From assembly GCA_038049695.1 (NCBI GenBank), contig CP142460.1, positions 35,808,001 through 35,872,000 of the forward strand: a DNA stretch of 64,000 nucleotides, written 5' to 3'. This DNA comes from Cinnamomum chago (Eukaryota; Streptophyta; Magnoliopsida; Laurales; Lauraceae). The translations under genes and the position numbers were made by a program. Every line of letters begins with the position of its first letter. Positions within the stretch are counted from its first letter, which is position 1. A model generated the notes under the pieces. The model did no database searches. It was not told the DNA's origin and saw only the letters and a list, made by a program, of their open reading frames with translations. Below, in pieces: positions 1 through 11,880 of the stretch.

Positions 1-43
1 GATAATCTCAAATAATTTGCCCACACCCCAAGGAAGGAATACC

Positions 44-900
44 TTTTTTTTTTTTTTGCTGAATGATAAATTTTTATTAAAAAAGAAAAGGGGTAGAGCC
101 CCCAGGACAAGGAGAAGAAAGAAAACAACCAGAAAGACTTTCACAGAAATAGGAGAGGCACCAGCCAACAGAAAAATAAAATAGCTGAAAGAGAGATCCA
201 TCCGACAGGGAGAAGAAGAAAACTCCACAGCACCTTATAGCACTGCAAATAGCAATTACTGGTCAAACCTATAGCACTAGCACAAGGAGGGCACCAGCAC
301 GAGACAAAACAGAGCACAACACAACAAAGAGCTTCTAAACCAGCAGCAGGAAGACACATAGCCACAGCACAGCTCACACAGAGATAGACATTGGAGAGCA
401 CTACACTACAACACTGCAGAAAACTGCAAAGAAGTAGCAGAAAAGCACCTCACTAAGCAGAGAAGACGACCCAGCAATACAAGGCTCTGCCATGCCTTCA
501 CTACATTTTTGAGAGAACTGAGAGCAGACCCCCTTAATCCACAGATGATAATGAAATAGCACCAAATTTGCCAAGCGAATCATAACTAAATAAATACAAG
601 GCAGATTGTCTCATTTTCCACTTTGCACAATGAACAAGTATCGGATAGACAACTTGACAGACATCACCCTTAATTAAATTGTGAACTGTCAAGACTTGAG
701 AGTTTGCCTATGACTGCTAGCCCCGAAAATGCCTCAACCCTTGAACGAGTAAGGTCATGCAAATAAAACCACACAACGGGCTTGATCCAGACTGGGAACA
801 TTAGCCTTACAGAAAGAATTAGATTAAAAAAATGTAGTAACTTTGAGGAGTTTGGACCTCATGACACTGGTGATTTTCTAGGAGCGAGGCTCACAAGTCC
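44..900 (-). mobile_element. LINE (L1-like) 3' end with poly(A), degenerate
   Basis: On the minus strand the sequence ends in a run of 14 A (44-57) preceded by an AATAAAAATTTATC signal, the usual end of a plant LINE. Upstream, around 606-645 on the minus strand, a decayed reading frame contains CSLCKVENET followed by a hydrophobic stretch. This resembles the zinc-binding domain (zf-RVT) at the C-terminus of plant L1 reverse transcriptases. Stops interrupt the frame. Short cysteine-rich minus-strand frames at 141-583 are typical of the low-complexity LINE 3' UTR and are not proposed as genes. The upstream limit (about 900) is a guess, and I found no target duplication. Confidence 0.42.
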
Positions 901-1052
901 CAGATTTCATTAACATCTTCTTACTAAATACCCACATGAAACCCATATCTTATCTTCATCAGATTCTCATATTCAGTTGAGAACTCATACTCACAAAAGA
1001 TAAAGAGAAGAATTGAATAGAAAACCCGTAAAACCCTAAAAAATTCGTACCT

Positions 1053-1330
1053 TGGAGATGCCGGAGAGACAGACACAGGAGTTCCTAAAAAATGAAGACG
1101 GAGGAGACAGAGGATGGAGCCTTGCTTTGGAGAAGACAGAGGATGGGCTCTTTGCTTTGGAGATAAGGAAGTTCAGAAAAATGAAAATGAAGAAGACAGG
1201 GGATGGGCTCGCTGCTTTGGAGATGCATGAGAGACAAAGATGGAGGAGGTCCGGAAAAATGAAGACGGAGAAGAGAGAAGATGGGCTTGTTGCTTTGGAG
1301 ATGCTAGAGAGATGAAGACGAAGGAAGAGA
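1053..1330. repeat. Degenerate tandem repeat (about 60-78 bp units)
   Basis: About five imperfect copies begin with TTGGAGATGC or TTGGAGA and end in GGGCTCGCTGCT or GGGCTTGTTGCT; the middles vary in length. The segment is purine-rich on the plus strand and encodes nothing convincing. It lies inside the CACTA-like region. The following 1331-1640 is purine-rich filler with a run of 13 G (1589-1601). Confidence 0.6.
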
Positions 1331-2534
1331 TGCAAGTATCCTGTGAGAGATGAGAAGGGTTAGGGGTTTGGCCATTTGCGACCTTAATGGAGGAGGAATC
1401 GTCCATTAGAGGGAGCCAGCATAGATGGTGGTGTTGGAAGAGAGGAGGGATTGGGAGGGAGGGGAGGTGAGGGATTTCAGTTTTTGGTGCGGCGGGAGAG
1501 CAGATCGAGCGCAGCGCGGGAGGGGAAAAGGGGAAAGGGAAAAGAGGAAAAAAAAACGTGGGAAGGGAAAAGTAGAAAAAAACGTGTTGGGGGGGGGGGG
1601 GTGGGGTTAAGGGCTTTAGCAATGTGATTTTTTCTCTTTTTATTATTTTGATACCATTGTAACACATTACTAATCGTCACAAAATATCCAATAAATGTTA
1701 CAAAATAATTCAAGTATTTACAAAGATATTTACTAACGGTTATGAATATTGCTAACGGATAATAAATGTGACAAATTACCTAACGGAAATATTTGCGTTA
1801 CTAATAAGAAATCTCAAATGTTGCAAAATCACCCAAATGGTGTAGTGAGGGGGATCTCCAAGTCGGTGGATCAGACAGACAGGGTTATCCAAGCTTAGTG
1901 GTGCCGACTCATAGGTCAAATGACAATATCAAACATATATGAAATACATCAAGTGCAAGTACATAAATGGGCGGGGCAAGAATGCTCAAGGCACGACTGT
2001 CATTTCACGTCGAGCAATACATTTCGAGACAAGTAACTGTTACCAATGTAACTTCGATGCTTTCGGGAAGACCAGTCATGTAATAAAAATCTCGGGAACA
2101 GTGAAATATAATAAACAATTGAGATTTCGGGAAAGTATCGGGTTCTGTTAGAGTTTTTGTTTTGTTGCAATTTGACAGGATGCATTCGTTTTCATAAGCT
2201 TGTCCTCTCATTCCTTCATGTTCTTATTCTAAGGATCATCATGCATATTTCTCTTTCTTCATCTTTGTTTTCATAAAGTGATACGCATGGTTTTCTATTC
2301 AGAATTGTCTTTTAAAATCATGGAGTCCTTTAAGTTCAAATTCATTCAAGCTTTCCAAAAGTCTCTCTCTTTAAAATCATTATTTTGATTTGGAGTTTTC
2401 ATGGCTTTAGAAATTCAGTTTTCATCTTCTTTCAGTCATGAATTCATGCTTGTGATATGTGCCTCTAAGTCCCCTGGAAAGTGCCCTTCAAAGTTGCAAT
2501 TTTCTAAGCTTTTCAGAATTCTGGGCACTCTTCA

Positions 2535-2685
2535 GGTCGACCTGCCTGTGTGGCCGGTCGACCGGACTAGGGACCCGGTCGACCGGGCACACTGCAGGTC
2601 GACAGGGTTCTGTAGCTCCAATGGTCAGATTTCTAGCCGTTGTGTGTACCCGGTCGACCCGGCCCTGCACCAGGTCGACTGGGGA
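2535..2685. repeat. GTCGAC palindrome array in the solo LTR
   Basis: Six GTCGAC cores lie within 150 bases, several extended to CCGGTCGACCGG or CAGGTCGACCTG. They are irregularly spaced and end only about 25 bases upstream of the TATA box at 2709, so in this element the array is promoter-proximal. Confidence 0.85.
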
Positions 2686-2708
2686 CTAGCCGTTGGGAAC
2701 TTTTTCTT

Positions 2709-2716
2709 TATAAAAA
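2709..2716 (+). promoter_or_regulatory. TATA box of the 2146-3779 LTR
   Basis: TATAAAAA in a T-rich setting, followed by a T/G-rich start region. It is the only good TATA candidate in this LTR. Confidence 0.6.
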
Positions 2717-4048
2717 GTGGGTTTTTGTTTGGAAAAAGTTGTTGACATTGGAGGGACTTTTGAGGCCAAGGACTTGCAACTTCTCAAGAGCATCTTTGAA
2801 GGGATTATGAAGCCATTCCATTGATTCAACCTTTGATCTTCAAATGGGTGTGCTTTCTCTAATCCTAAGTCTTTCAAAATCATGTTTTGTTTCATTATCT
2901 TTGATTTCCTTCAATGCATGATTATCAAGATGCTTTTCTAATTAAAATGTTGTCCTTCATAACATGCTTAGTACTTTAGAAATCTCATGAGCTTTATGAA
3001 TGCAACATATTGTCTTTGTTATACATGATATTGTTTTCTTGTTTCAAAATTTACTTGTTAGACTTTAGTATATCTTCTTTGAAAACAAGTTAGTTCACAT
3101 TGTTAAATACATGTGTTAGACAAGCAACTCTTTCTCAAACATATGATTATCATCTTTGCATCATTCAAGATTGTATCTTTTCAAAAAGAGAAAGACTAAT
3201 TTCTAGTAAATGCATTTTTCATAAACTTTGTCATTCATATGCATGTTTCTAGAAGTTGAGGTTTTCATTTTCTATTTAGCCTATTAAGAGGCACTCTTTT
3301 GCACTTAAATAGCTCTCTTAATCCATGCATTCATAGGCATATTTCTTAAGAGAAAATTTCAAGTTGTTAAGGTTTATGCTTAGCCTTGAAAAGCATATGT
3401 TGTAAAGGTTTATGCTTAGCCTTGAAAAGCATAGTGTTGAATTGTAAGGTTTGAGGTGATCCTAAACCTTATTTGAGTTAGTGAAATCCGGTAGGTGTAC
3501 CGGGAGTGGATGTAGGCAATTTGGCCGAACCACTATAAATGTGCTTGTCATGGTGATTGATTTTTTGCCTTCTTTTCATGGATGATTTACTTTTGGTTGA
3601 TTCAAGATTGTAGTTGGTGATCCCTTGTGTATGCTTATCTTAGAGGTTCCTATCTTTCACAAGATTATTTATCTTCATCTTATCTTAATTGTCTTAGAAG
3701 TTAAAAGAACTAAAATTGGTCTAGGTTTTTAGAGCTCATCCTATTCACCCCCCCTCTAGGATTCGGCCTTGGTCTTTCAGGTTCAAGATTTATTTGAAGT
3801 GAATAGGGATCCTGTATGTCGATCTAATAACAATTTGGTACTCTTTGAGTTTGGGGACATTCCGGGATCCTTATACACTTTGAATTTTCTAAACTTCGAA
3901 TGACATCTTCGTGATATGGTTTCTTTCTCAAATGGCCTCATACAGTGCCTAGTGAATCTCCTTGACAAAGAGGGGTTCTCAATGAATAGTCCCCAAAACG
4001 TTTAAATAGTTCATTGTCCCAAACATAGCCTTTGACCGACAAAGCTCA

Positions 4049-4497
4049 TCGCTCGAACGAACCGGAGAGTTCGCTCGAGCGAGGAGCTCTCTGGAATGGT
4101 TGTCTGGGTGATTTCGGTCACCTAGCAGTCAGCTGGTGGTTAGCCGCCACTAGGTTCGGCTGTTAGCCGCTGGCTGACTGCGGTTGGCTTGACAGAAAGA
4201 CAGGTTACTGGAAATGTAACCAAAATGGTTCGGTTGGCTGATGGTTAGCCGCCGATGGGTTCGGCGGTTAGCCGCTTGCTAACCGTGCGGCTGACCGTGT
4301 CTTCAGGTGGAAAATGTTGCTCTCTGAAGAAGTAACCGAAATGGGTCGGTTGGCTGGCGGTTAGCCACCGATGGGTTTGGCGGTTAGCCGCTGGCTAACC
4401 GTGTTTTCAGGAGGAAGATGTTGCTCTCTGGAAAAGTAACCGCGACTGTTCGGCTAGCTGGCGGTTAGCCGCTAGTCACCAGACGGCTAGCCGACAG
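4049..4497. repeat. Mixed CTCGAG and GGTTAGCCGC palindrome array
   Basis: Two CTCGAG-type units (4050-4084) are followed, after GCTCTCTGGAATGG, by about three long imperfect repeats. These are built from GCGGTTAGCCGC, GGCTAACCG and CGGCTAGCCG and separated by TTGCTCTCTGAAGAAGTAACC-like spacers. The LTR is on the minus strand. This one copy combines two palindrome classes that other LTRs in the window carry singly. Confidence 0.8.
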
Positions 4498-5523
4498 GTG
4501 CGGGAAACACCCACTATGTTCAGATTTGAGCCATTTTTCCTCCTCAAAACCATTCTCCTCACTTCCATTTAATCCCTACAATAAAACTGAGCTAAGAGCT
4601 CCTCCAATACATTTATCTATACTTCTCCAAAACCCCGCAACATGTGTTCATTCCATCACCTCCATCTTTTTCATTCAATCACCAAAGAGAGAAGAAACCC
4701 ACTAATCACAAGGATCCATTGAACTATTAACAAGAAATAATGAAAACTATAAACCAATGTTTTCAAGACATTAAATGAGCTAAAAAACTCCTCATTTTAA
4801 TTTTTTTCCCTTTCCATTCTTTCCATTCACAATCAATCTCAAGGTAGAGAAAACTCATTTATGTGAAATCATTTGAAATCTTGACAATATGATGCATACA
4901 TTTTCAAGTATGAACAAGAGAGAAATAAACTCATCAATAAGCACATTTCGAAATCAATATTAATCATAGTAAAAGACAACTATTAAAATCATCAAAACCA
5001 TTAATGAATCAAGATTTTCCAACAAAACATTTTAATAATCAAAACGATCCAATTATCCACTTGCCTTGGGTCTTCTAATCAGGAAATCAAGCCTAAACAC
5101 TCTTCCAAATCCAAGCTCCTAAGCTACAAGCAAAACCCCCAAAACAAACCCTAAAATGGGTCAAACAATGAAAGACAAGGAATGAGCTCAAACCAAACTA
5201 GGAAATAGAACCTAAGGGAAAACCATAGCTCAACAATAGAAGATGGAAAGAAGTCCTTACCCCTAGGGTCATCAATCAACAAGAAGAAGCTTGAAATAGG
5301 GGCTGCCCACCTTGGATTTGTACAATAATGGTGTCCATGGGAAGCTAAAAGGATGGAGAAGAAGAAGTTGAGCTCCAATCTCCATTTTGCAAGGTTTGGA
5401 GGTGGGTTTTGTGAAAGGAAGCAAGAAGGAGAAGAAAAAAAAGGGCAAAAAGCCCTATGGAGCTGAAGTTCCTCCCCTTCAAGTACTGGAACAAATGGGA
5501 GAGGAAGAGAGGGGCTGATCCCT

Positions 5524-5531
5524 TTTATAAA
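5524..5531 (-). promoter_or_regulatory. TATA box of the minus-strand LTR
   Basis: CTTTTATAAAAGG (self-complementary) lies about 500 bases from the LTR start. This matches the position of CTATAAGAG in the related LTR at 62432. Confidence 0.5.
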
Positions 5532-7260
5532 AGGGTGGGTTCGGGCCCCACCATCACTTAAGCTTGTCGGGATTAAAACATCCATTTCTGGGCCTCGGAT
5601 ATGATCGACGAAGAAGAGAAAATGTTTCTCATAAAATCTAGTTTTCAAAAAGTATAATTTTGGCAAGGTTCTGGGATCTCGAAATTTGGGTCCAAATTCA
5701 ATGTGAAAAGACTGTTTTGCCCCTAACATTAGGAAAGTAGGGTTTCGAGGTCTCGAACGGGGATGAAGTCAACACGAAAGTTGTAGAGATTAACAAAATA
5801 AGTCAAACGAGGCTAAAACAAGAATTATTGGAAAATTGAATAATCTCCCAATCACGCGCAAAGTCACTAAAAGAACCCCCAAAGGGTCCTACTAATCACA
5901 AAGGCACTCAAAACTCCCCAAAACTAGAGAAAAACCATTCTAGCTCACAAACTCAACCCAACAAACACTAATCCCACTAAAAGAAACTAATCCACAAATA
6001 AAACAACACTAATCCAGGAAATTAGGGGTCGGGTTCTGTAAGACCCCGACCCGAGTGATCCCGATTAGTACTAATTAAGTTGCGTGTTAGTGCTAAGCTT
6101 GATTAGTTTTTTGATCTAGTTGGGTTTGGAATAACCTTGTTTCTAGTTTTGGGCTTTTTAGAGTGATTGGTAGCTTGTGGGGCCCTTTGGGGGTTTCCCT
6201 TTTCGGCTTTACATTTTCTTGCGAGATTTTCCCGATTGGTTGTGAATTGTGTTTTTGGCCCGTTGCATTCATCTTGTGGATTCTTACAACTTTCATGTTG
6301 ATCCCGTGTCCATTCGAGGCCCCGAAACCCGATTTCATAGCCCGGAGGGCAAAACAGTCATTGCACACAAAAATCTGTACCCAAAACTTAATATTCTCGA
6401 AACCCGCGAAACATACACGTTTTGGAAACTAGATATTTCAACGAACAATTCTTCCTTCTTCGTCGAATTCATCCGAGGACCCGAGAGAGATGATATCAGC
6501 CCATTTAGTTTCATTAGTTGTGGGACCCAATCCAACCCAACTCTTTAGCTAACAAGAGAAGCCATTAGCCATTCACTTCATTTATCATTTTCCAGCACAA
6601 GAGAAGAGTCTAGGGTTTTGCTAGCAAGTTTCTCTTCTTCTTCTTGCTTCTTCATCTCTAATCCTCACCAAGAGCTCACCAAACTCAAAATGGAGATTGC
6701 CAATCTCTTCCCCATCTCACAAGCTTCATCTTGATACCATTTGTGAAGAGGACCCTCCATCACAAGACCTTCTTTGAGCTCATCATTGCCATTAGAGGAC
6801 CTTAAAGGTAAGAGATCATCCCCATCTCCTAGATTAGTGTTCCTCTAGTTCTTGTTAAGCTACATTTCCATTTTTGAAAGGTTTCCTAGTCATTATATTG
6901 TTTGACCCATGTTAGGGCTTTATTTGGGGATTTTGCATTGTAGCTTGGACCATTTTCTTGGAGGACTTGATAGAGCTTAATATCATTAATTGAAGACTTG
7001 AGGCAAGTGAATGTTTGGAGGTTTTTAAGTTTCAAATGATTTGGTGAAACATTGATGGATTTTTATGCTTTCATTGATTGCATTTATTGATTTTTCATGG
7101 TTACAATAAATGATATTTATGCATCTTGATAGCCTCATTTAATGTCTTGGAATCTTGTGTTTTAGTCATCTTGATCATAGTTCTATGTGGTTGTTGAAGT
7201 GTTGGAAAGAAAGGAACAAAAAGGAGAAAAATCCAAGTCCCGGACCTGCACTGCGCCCAG

Positions 7261-7424
7261 GACCGATCGATCGGACGTGCAGACCTATCGATCGGTCTGT
7301 CAGTAACTGTAAGGGTTTTTGGACCGATCGATCGGGCCCTGTGTAGAAATTTCGACCGATCGATCGGTCCCTGTTCAGAAAATTTTGGCCGATCGATCGG
7401 ACCTTCGGTCCGATCGATCGGTCG
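7261..7424. repeat. GATCGATC palindrome array
   Basis: Six copies of CCGATCGATCGG-like palindromes (one degenerate, CTATCGATCGG). They are separated by 15-35 bases of family-specific spacer such as CAGAAAATTTTGG. Confidence 0.9.
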
Positions 7425-8575
7425 GTGGATTTTGAGATTTTTATTTTTTTCCCTTAGTGCTAGGTGGGACCTTGGCTACCCTTTTTGGACTAATTGGACT
7501 ATGGGTGAGATGCCTTGAGCCGACGCTTCTCACGGTTAGTTTGGTGGCATCGAAGTTCAATCCGTTTCAATCTTGAACGGGATGGAATGACGCGATAACT
7601 TCTTTATATCCAAATATAAGTCTTTTGCCTTGGTTATCGCGAATTCCATTCCTTTCGATGACTGAATAGGTTGGTCGATGTTTCCGAATTAACGTCATGC
7701 CTAGGATGGACCGTCTATAACCTTGATTTTCCTAGTATGAAATCTAGTTATAACCATAAGCTCATTTTAAGTTTTGAAAATCGTAAGAGTGCATAAGGAG
7801 CCCGGAATGTCTTCAAACTCAAGGAGTACCAAGTTATATCTATAATCGACATACGGGACCCCTATCCACTCAAATAGATCTTTAAATCATCATCTTTCCC
7901 GAATTGGTATAGTTCATCATATTTCTCTATTTCCAAGCATTACTTGACATGAATCGTTTTCCCGAAAGCATGATAGTAGTATTGACTTGTCCAGATATGT
8001 ATTGCCCGACATGAGATGACAGTGTGCCTTGAGCACCCCCGTTTTCCCCGTTTATTTATTGTACTTGATTTACTCATATATGTCTCGATTGGTTTTATCC
8101 TACGTGTCGGCATCACTAAGCTTGGATACCTTGTCAGTCTGATCCACTGACTTGGATATCCCTCTCCCGTCCCGCCAGCTGCAGTTTGGATCCCGATGCC
8201 CGGTTTACCACCGTGGCCCCGTCCCGATACCCGGTTCGCTACCGTGGTCCCGTTCCCGTATAGTTATATTGTATATATGTATACGTTGTTTCTCCTCACC
8301 TTGTGTGACTGAGATCAACGTCCCGTGATACTGTTGTCACTTTAGTGACAGAGGACTTAGCTTTATGTGATTGCCACCTTGTTATTCCCGATTTCCTTGG
8401 TTACCTCATATGTTTTATCTTGTTTAATTGTTTTATAGCAAATGATTTACCTGCTTTATGAGAGTTCTTGCTTAAACAGATTTATATGCTTTTCAAGAGA
8501 TTTCCTCTATATTATTGTTGTTGTATCCTTGCTTTCTCTTGCCAGACCGTCGTGTCTGATCCTTTGCTTTGGTAC

Positions 8576-8671
8576 TCAGGTCCCGTTGCCGGCTTCTTTG
8601 AGGAGGAGCCAGAGGAGGCGGTAGGAGAGCCGCAACCTCTAGTTGAGTGGCGTGCTGACGATGTCATGTAG
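8576..8671 (+). other. Conserved 32-codon open block in LTR
   Basis: The frame begins at the TCA of a GGTACTCAG splice-acceptor-like sequence and is open for 31 codons. It is acidic (EEEPEEAVGEP), ends in EWRADDVM and stops at TAG. Blocks of exactly the same codon length occur in the LTRs at 45472, 48439, 54216, 59442 and 61660, with substitutions but no length change. I cannot assign a function and do not recognise the peptide. Confidence 0.55.
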
Positions 8672-9097
8672 ACATCGGGTTGCTACGAGAGACGCACATT
8701 TTGAGAGCTATACTTTAACCATTCTCTTGGGTTATTATTTTGTTCATATTGGCCTTTGTTGGCCTCTCTTTTTGGGGATTGTAACTAAATGATAACTTGT
8801 CTAACTTTAACAACTTTTGGGAAACATTGCTATATATCATTGCTCTTTCTGATACAGTTTGATATTGATGTAAATGCTTGCATGACTAGAGATAGTCTAA
8901 CTATTTGATTTGCTACACGCTTCCGCATTAAAAAGAAATATCCATGCAAGGTTTTGATATCCTCACCGCGGACACCTGTGGGAAATTAAATAAGTTGTAT
9001 TTTGAGGATGTAGGTAATCCTCTTGAATAATCATCACACACTAATGTCCCGATCCCGGATTGGGATTCCCGGTCCGGGGTCGCGACAGGTTCTCACA

Positions 9098-10326
9098 CGG
9101 GGGGCGCGGCTCGACGGGTTAGAAAATTTCGTCCACCTCGCGCTAGTTTCCCACAGGTTTCCGCGGTGAGAATAAAAAAAATCGATCCATTATGATATCA
9201 TAAATCATATTCACAATATTCAACAATGTACGGAAGCGATGTAGCAAACACTTAGTCCAATCAATTAAATAAAATGGACAATCAACCCTGTGCATCATAA
9301 TGTGAAATATATCATAGCAAGCCCAATTAGTTAAAGTGACAACATCAAAAGTAGTTTAAGTTTTACAATCCCATCATAAAAATAAAAGCCAATAAAGGCT
9401 ACAAACAAGTTTCCCAAAATAACAACATCTTTCCACAAAAGTGATTCGAACTCATGACCCAACCCGCCATCTGGATGACATCGTTGGGCTGCCACTCTCA
9501 TCCAACCGGCTCACCCGCTTCCTCCTCTCGCTCCGTCTCAAAGGGAGCGGGGTTGAGATATGGCACCAAACAAGAGAGTATCAGACACGACAGTCTGGCA
9601 AGCAAATAAATAAATAAAGGAGAAGTAATAATAACATAACATTTATAAGATGCTTGAAAGACTAAACAATGAATATCCATGAAAAAGAGAAACCATTTCC
9701 AAATCATTGGTAACTTAAAGGAATATAACAAAACTGAGTAAAAATACTGGCAATCCACATTTAGCTATATTCTCCTATTACCGAACTAACAAGAGCAGAT
9801 AGAAACCGTGGCCACTACCCGTGGGACCGGAAAAACAGAGCCGTTGCCACATAAAGTGGGACGGAATACAGAACCGTTGCCACTACCCGTGGGACCGGAA
9901 TAGAACCGTTGCCATGGCCGGAACAGGCAGAATCCAAACTGCAGTTGGCAAATAATTTAAAGACCCCAAGCCGGGTGATCAGCCCAACTAGGTGACCTAA
10001 GCTTAGTGGTGCCGTTCAAAACCAAAACCTGAATCGATGCAAATCAAATCATAGTAATACATTTCCAAAATTGATAAAAAGAACTACTCCAGACAAATAC
10101 ATACCGACAAATTCAAACGAATCAGATGAGTATCCTTACCGATGTTTTTGAATGTGGCAAACCACTCAAATCTATTTCAAAACAATTTGTAGAAAACATA
10201 CAAATTTTCTTAACTTAGAATGAATTAATGTATAGTGGTTTAATGGCTTACCATGGGTCGTATTGACATACACTAAGTCCCTTAATGCCGATAATATATG
10301 CGGAGCTTGGTGCCACTAAAGATTTC
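9098..10326 (-). mobile_element. Minus-strand fragment of another long gypsy LTR
   Basis: On the minus strand it contains the LTR-group landmarks in order: CGGCACCACTAAGCTTAGG (near 9990-10010), CTGCAGTTTGGATTC, a set of CACGGGTAGTGGC repeats (9790-9910), a decayed copy of the 32-codon block (around 9480-9560, one codon shorter and with a stop) and TCTCACCGCGGAAACCTGTG (near 9165). The minus-strand frame at 9498-9758 is part of this LTR. I cannot fix the exact end next to 9097, where the following LTR begins. Confidence 0.55.
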
Positions 10327-11880
10327 TGTCACGTCCCTCAAAATAAGAATTGGGAAAAAACGTGAAAAATTAAGTAAAATCCAAATTTCTAGTGTTTAAT
10401 ACAACACAAGCTTCCAAAAATGGACTCACAAAAAAAATTCAACTTGTGGTGAGTCAAAATAAATTTCATTAAATGCAGCGGAAACTTTATTCAATTGGTA
10501 TCCAATGTTCATAAATGAGAACCAACACAAATTCAGATAAAACAATAATTGTTAAAGTTGCTGAATAAATTAAATAATTTCTAAAAGAGGTCTCAACACT
10601 AAAAGGAAGGTTCATTTAAAATAATTCTACGGTGTCGTTGACTCTTGTGCAGGCTCAGACGGCTCCAAAGCCATCTCCGACATCTCACTCTGGTTCATCA
10701 GTTGGCTCAAATGTTTGAAACGTTTGACCCTCCATCTCCTCGGTAAAGTAGGGCTCAGTACCTATGCACCAAATATTACAGAGTAAACAGCAAGTACATA
10801 ATCATAATTCAAAATTTAATTCAACAACGAGAAGAATATAGATGAGAGTGATCATATAGAAGTAATGACAGTAATAATGACAAGAAAGAACGTATAGCAT
10901 AATCCAAATAAAGCAAAAGGAGTAATATGATTCACACGAAGACAAGTGTCCCCGTTTTGGGTGGTCGGCCCTAAATAAATCGGGAGAGCCCGTCCATAAC
11001 GTCGGTGGTCATAAACCGATCGAATTAAAAACAAATCAGGATAACATGTTCACATTCAAAGCGGATTATAAGTGATCCGATCACATCGATGATCAATCGT
11101 CCATATATCGATCTGCAGTCGTCTATAAATGACCCACATAAACATAAGCATATAAGCTTAAAAGACCTGAATAATAAAGCTCCGACACAAGAGTCCTAAG
11201 TCAAAGTAAAGTGCTGGCCATTCCACATTCCATATCATAATCAAATTGTCATACAAAAATTGTCAAGCCACTTTATAGTCCATAACACACAATAGGGTAT
11301 GCATCTAAAGGAATACATATCCTAAACCAACATATATATGCATGCGAAGGTTAAGACATAGATATGAATCGATCATAAGGTCAAACATAAGGTCTCGTAC
11401 CCAACAACCACAGGAATCTCTAATAAATATAAGATCAAATCATTAATTTTCCATCAATGGTGCATAGACCCACTTAAGGGTTTTCCAATAGAAATGTATT
11501 GAACTCGAATCAATTAGGATTTCCCCGAGGTCATACCAAGTACTAAACTCTATGTTAGTGATATACCGTGTGCCCGGACGGTATTTACTTGCTCCAAGTA
11601 CAAAAATATAATTGTAACACATTAAAACCCAAAGATATCATTTAATATTAATTTGCAAATAATAATAATCTTGGTTTATAAATTTTTTTTAAAACTCGAG
11701 GACCCTACCTAAGATATTTTTCAAATTTAATTCTTCATCAAATAAGCCAAAGGGTCTAATTTGAATTCATTAAAAGCTAAGGTCCTCTTTTTAAATTTAA
11801 GAACTAATGGGCCAAAGTTTTAAAAGTCAAAAATAGATTTCAAATTTCTAAATTAGTTGCTTATTTGTATATCTAAAAAC
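10327..11880 (-). mobile_element. Minus-strand LTR-like segment ending GGGACGTGACA
   Basis: Its minus-strand 3' end at 10327 reads GGGACGTGACA, parallel to the GGGGTCGCGACA ends of the other LTRs. Around 10620-10760 it has a TAGGTACTGAGCCC and GAGGAGATGG stretch in the place of the acidic block. The rest is A/T-rich without genes. The other boundary and a target duplication were not found, so its extent is provisional. Confidence 0.4.

Larger units (their letters stand above)
1..1847. mobile_element. CACTA-type transposon, one terminal region (other end outside window)
   Basis: The stretch ends at 1841-1847 in TGTAGTG, the outward CACTA terminus (read inward it is CACTACACCATTTGGG), and directly abuts minus-strand LTR sequence. 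The last 200 bases hold short subterminal repeats of the forms TNACAAA and CTAACGG in both orientations, as CACTA elements do. The neighbouring purine-rich 1036-1610 segment lies where a minus-strand leader would lie. No partner terminus starting CACTACACCA is present in 1-1640, so the other end should be left of the window. The 3-base target duplication (right copy would be AGG, 1848-1850) cannot be checked. No transposase is recognisable. The call rests on terminus and repeats only. Confidence 0.5.
2146..3779 (+). mobile_element. Solo LTR, probably Ty1/copia (1634 bp)
   Basis: It starts TGTTAGAG and ends CTTTCA, giving TG...CA ends, and is flanked by a perfect 5-bp duplication GGTTC (2141-2145 and 3780-3784). 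Removing it restores the surrounding minus-strand LTR. A TATA box sits at 2709-2716. The 3' end carries CATCCTATTCACCCCCCCT, a phrase common near the 3' end of plant copia (Sirevirus-like) LTRs. No internal region or second LTR is present, so it is a solo LTR left by LTR-LTR recombination. The boundaries and duplication are read directly; the copia assignment is an inference from the 3' end. Confidence 0.85.
6037..9087 (+). mobile_element. Solo LTR of a Tekay-like chromovirus family (3051 bp)
   Basis: It starts TGTAAGACCCCGACCC and ends GGGGTCGCGACA, flanked by a perfect GGTTC duplication (6032-6036 and 9088-9092). The host sequence rejoins as the start of a minus-strand LTR. Along its length come a leader region, a splice-donor-like AAAG|GTAAGA at 6808, a palindrome array (7261-7424), CAGACCGTCGTGTCTGA (8543-8559), a 32-codon block (8576-8671) and the conserved CCTCACCGCGGACACCTGTG near 8962. 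The first 100 or so bases match the LTR at 42884, while the rest is closer to the LTR at 61924, so it looks mosaic. There is no internal region. Confidence 0.9.
1848..9097 (-). mobile_element. Long gypsy LTR on the minus strand, interrupted twice
   Basis: Read on the minus strand from 9097, the LTR begins TGTGAGAACCCGACCCC, the same start as the LTR at 61924. It continues through 6036-3785 and 2140-1848 once the solo LTRs at 2146-3779 and 6037-9087 and their duplicated 5 bp are removed. Shared landmarks are a TATA box at 5524-5531, a block related to GGAGCCCGGAATGTC, and CGGCACCACTAAGCTTGG near 1890-1910. The CACTA-type terminus truncates it at 1848, so the 3' half of this LTR is missing. It carries no protein gene; the long minus-strand frame at 5151-5729 is U3/R sequence. 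Family: the chromovirus LTR group found throughout this window. Confidence 0.72.

Noticed and set aside
391..410. CACTACACTACAACA as a left CACTA terminus
   Set aside because: Does not match the right terminus at 1847 beyond CACTACA, lacks an AGG flank, and lies in LINE 3' sequence.
1589..1601. Run of 13 G as a functional element
   Set aside because: Likely simple-sequence slippage; length may be unreliable in assembly.
5151..5729. Minus-strand 192-residue frame
   Set aside because: It covers the TATA and leader region of the minus-strand LTR; composition is leader-like and no domain is visible.
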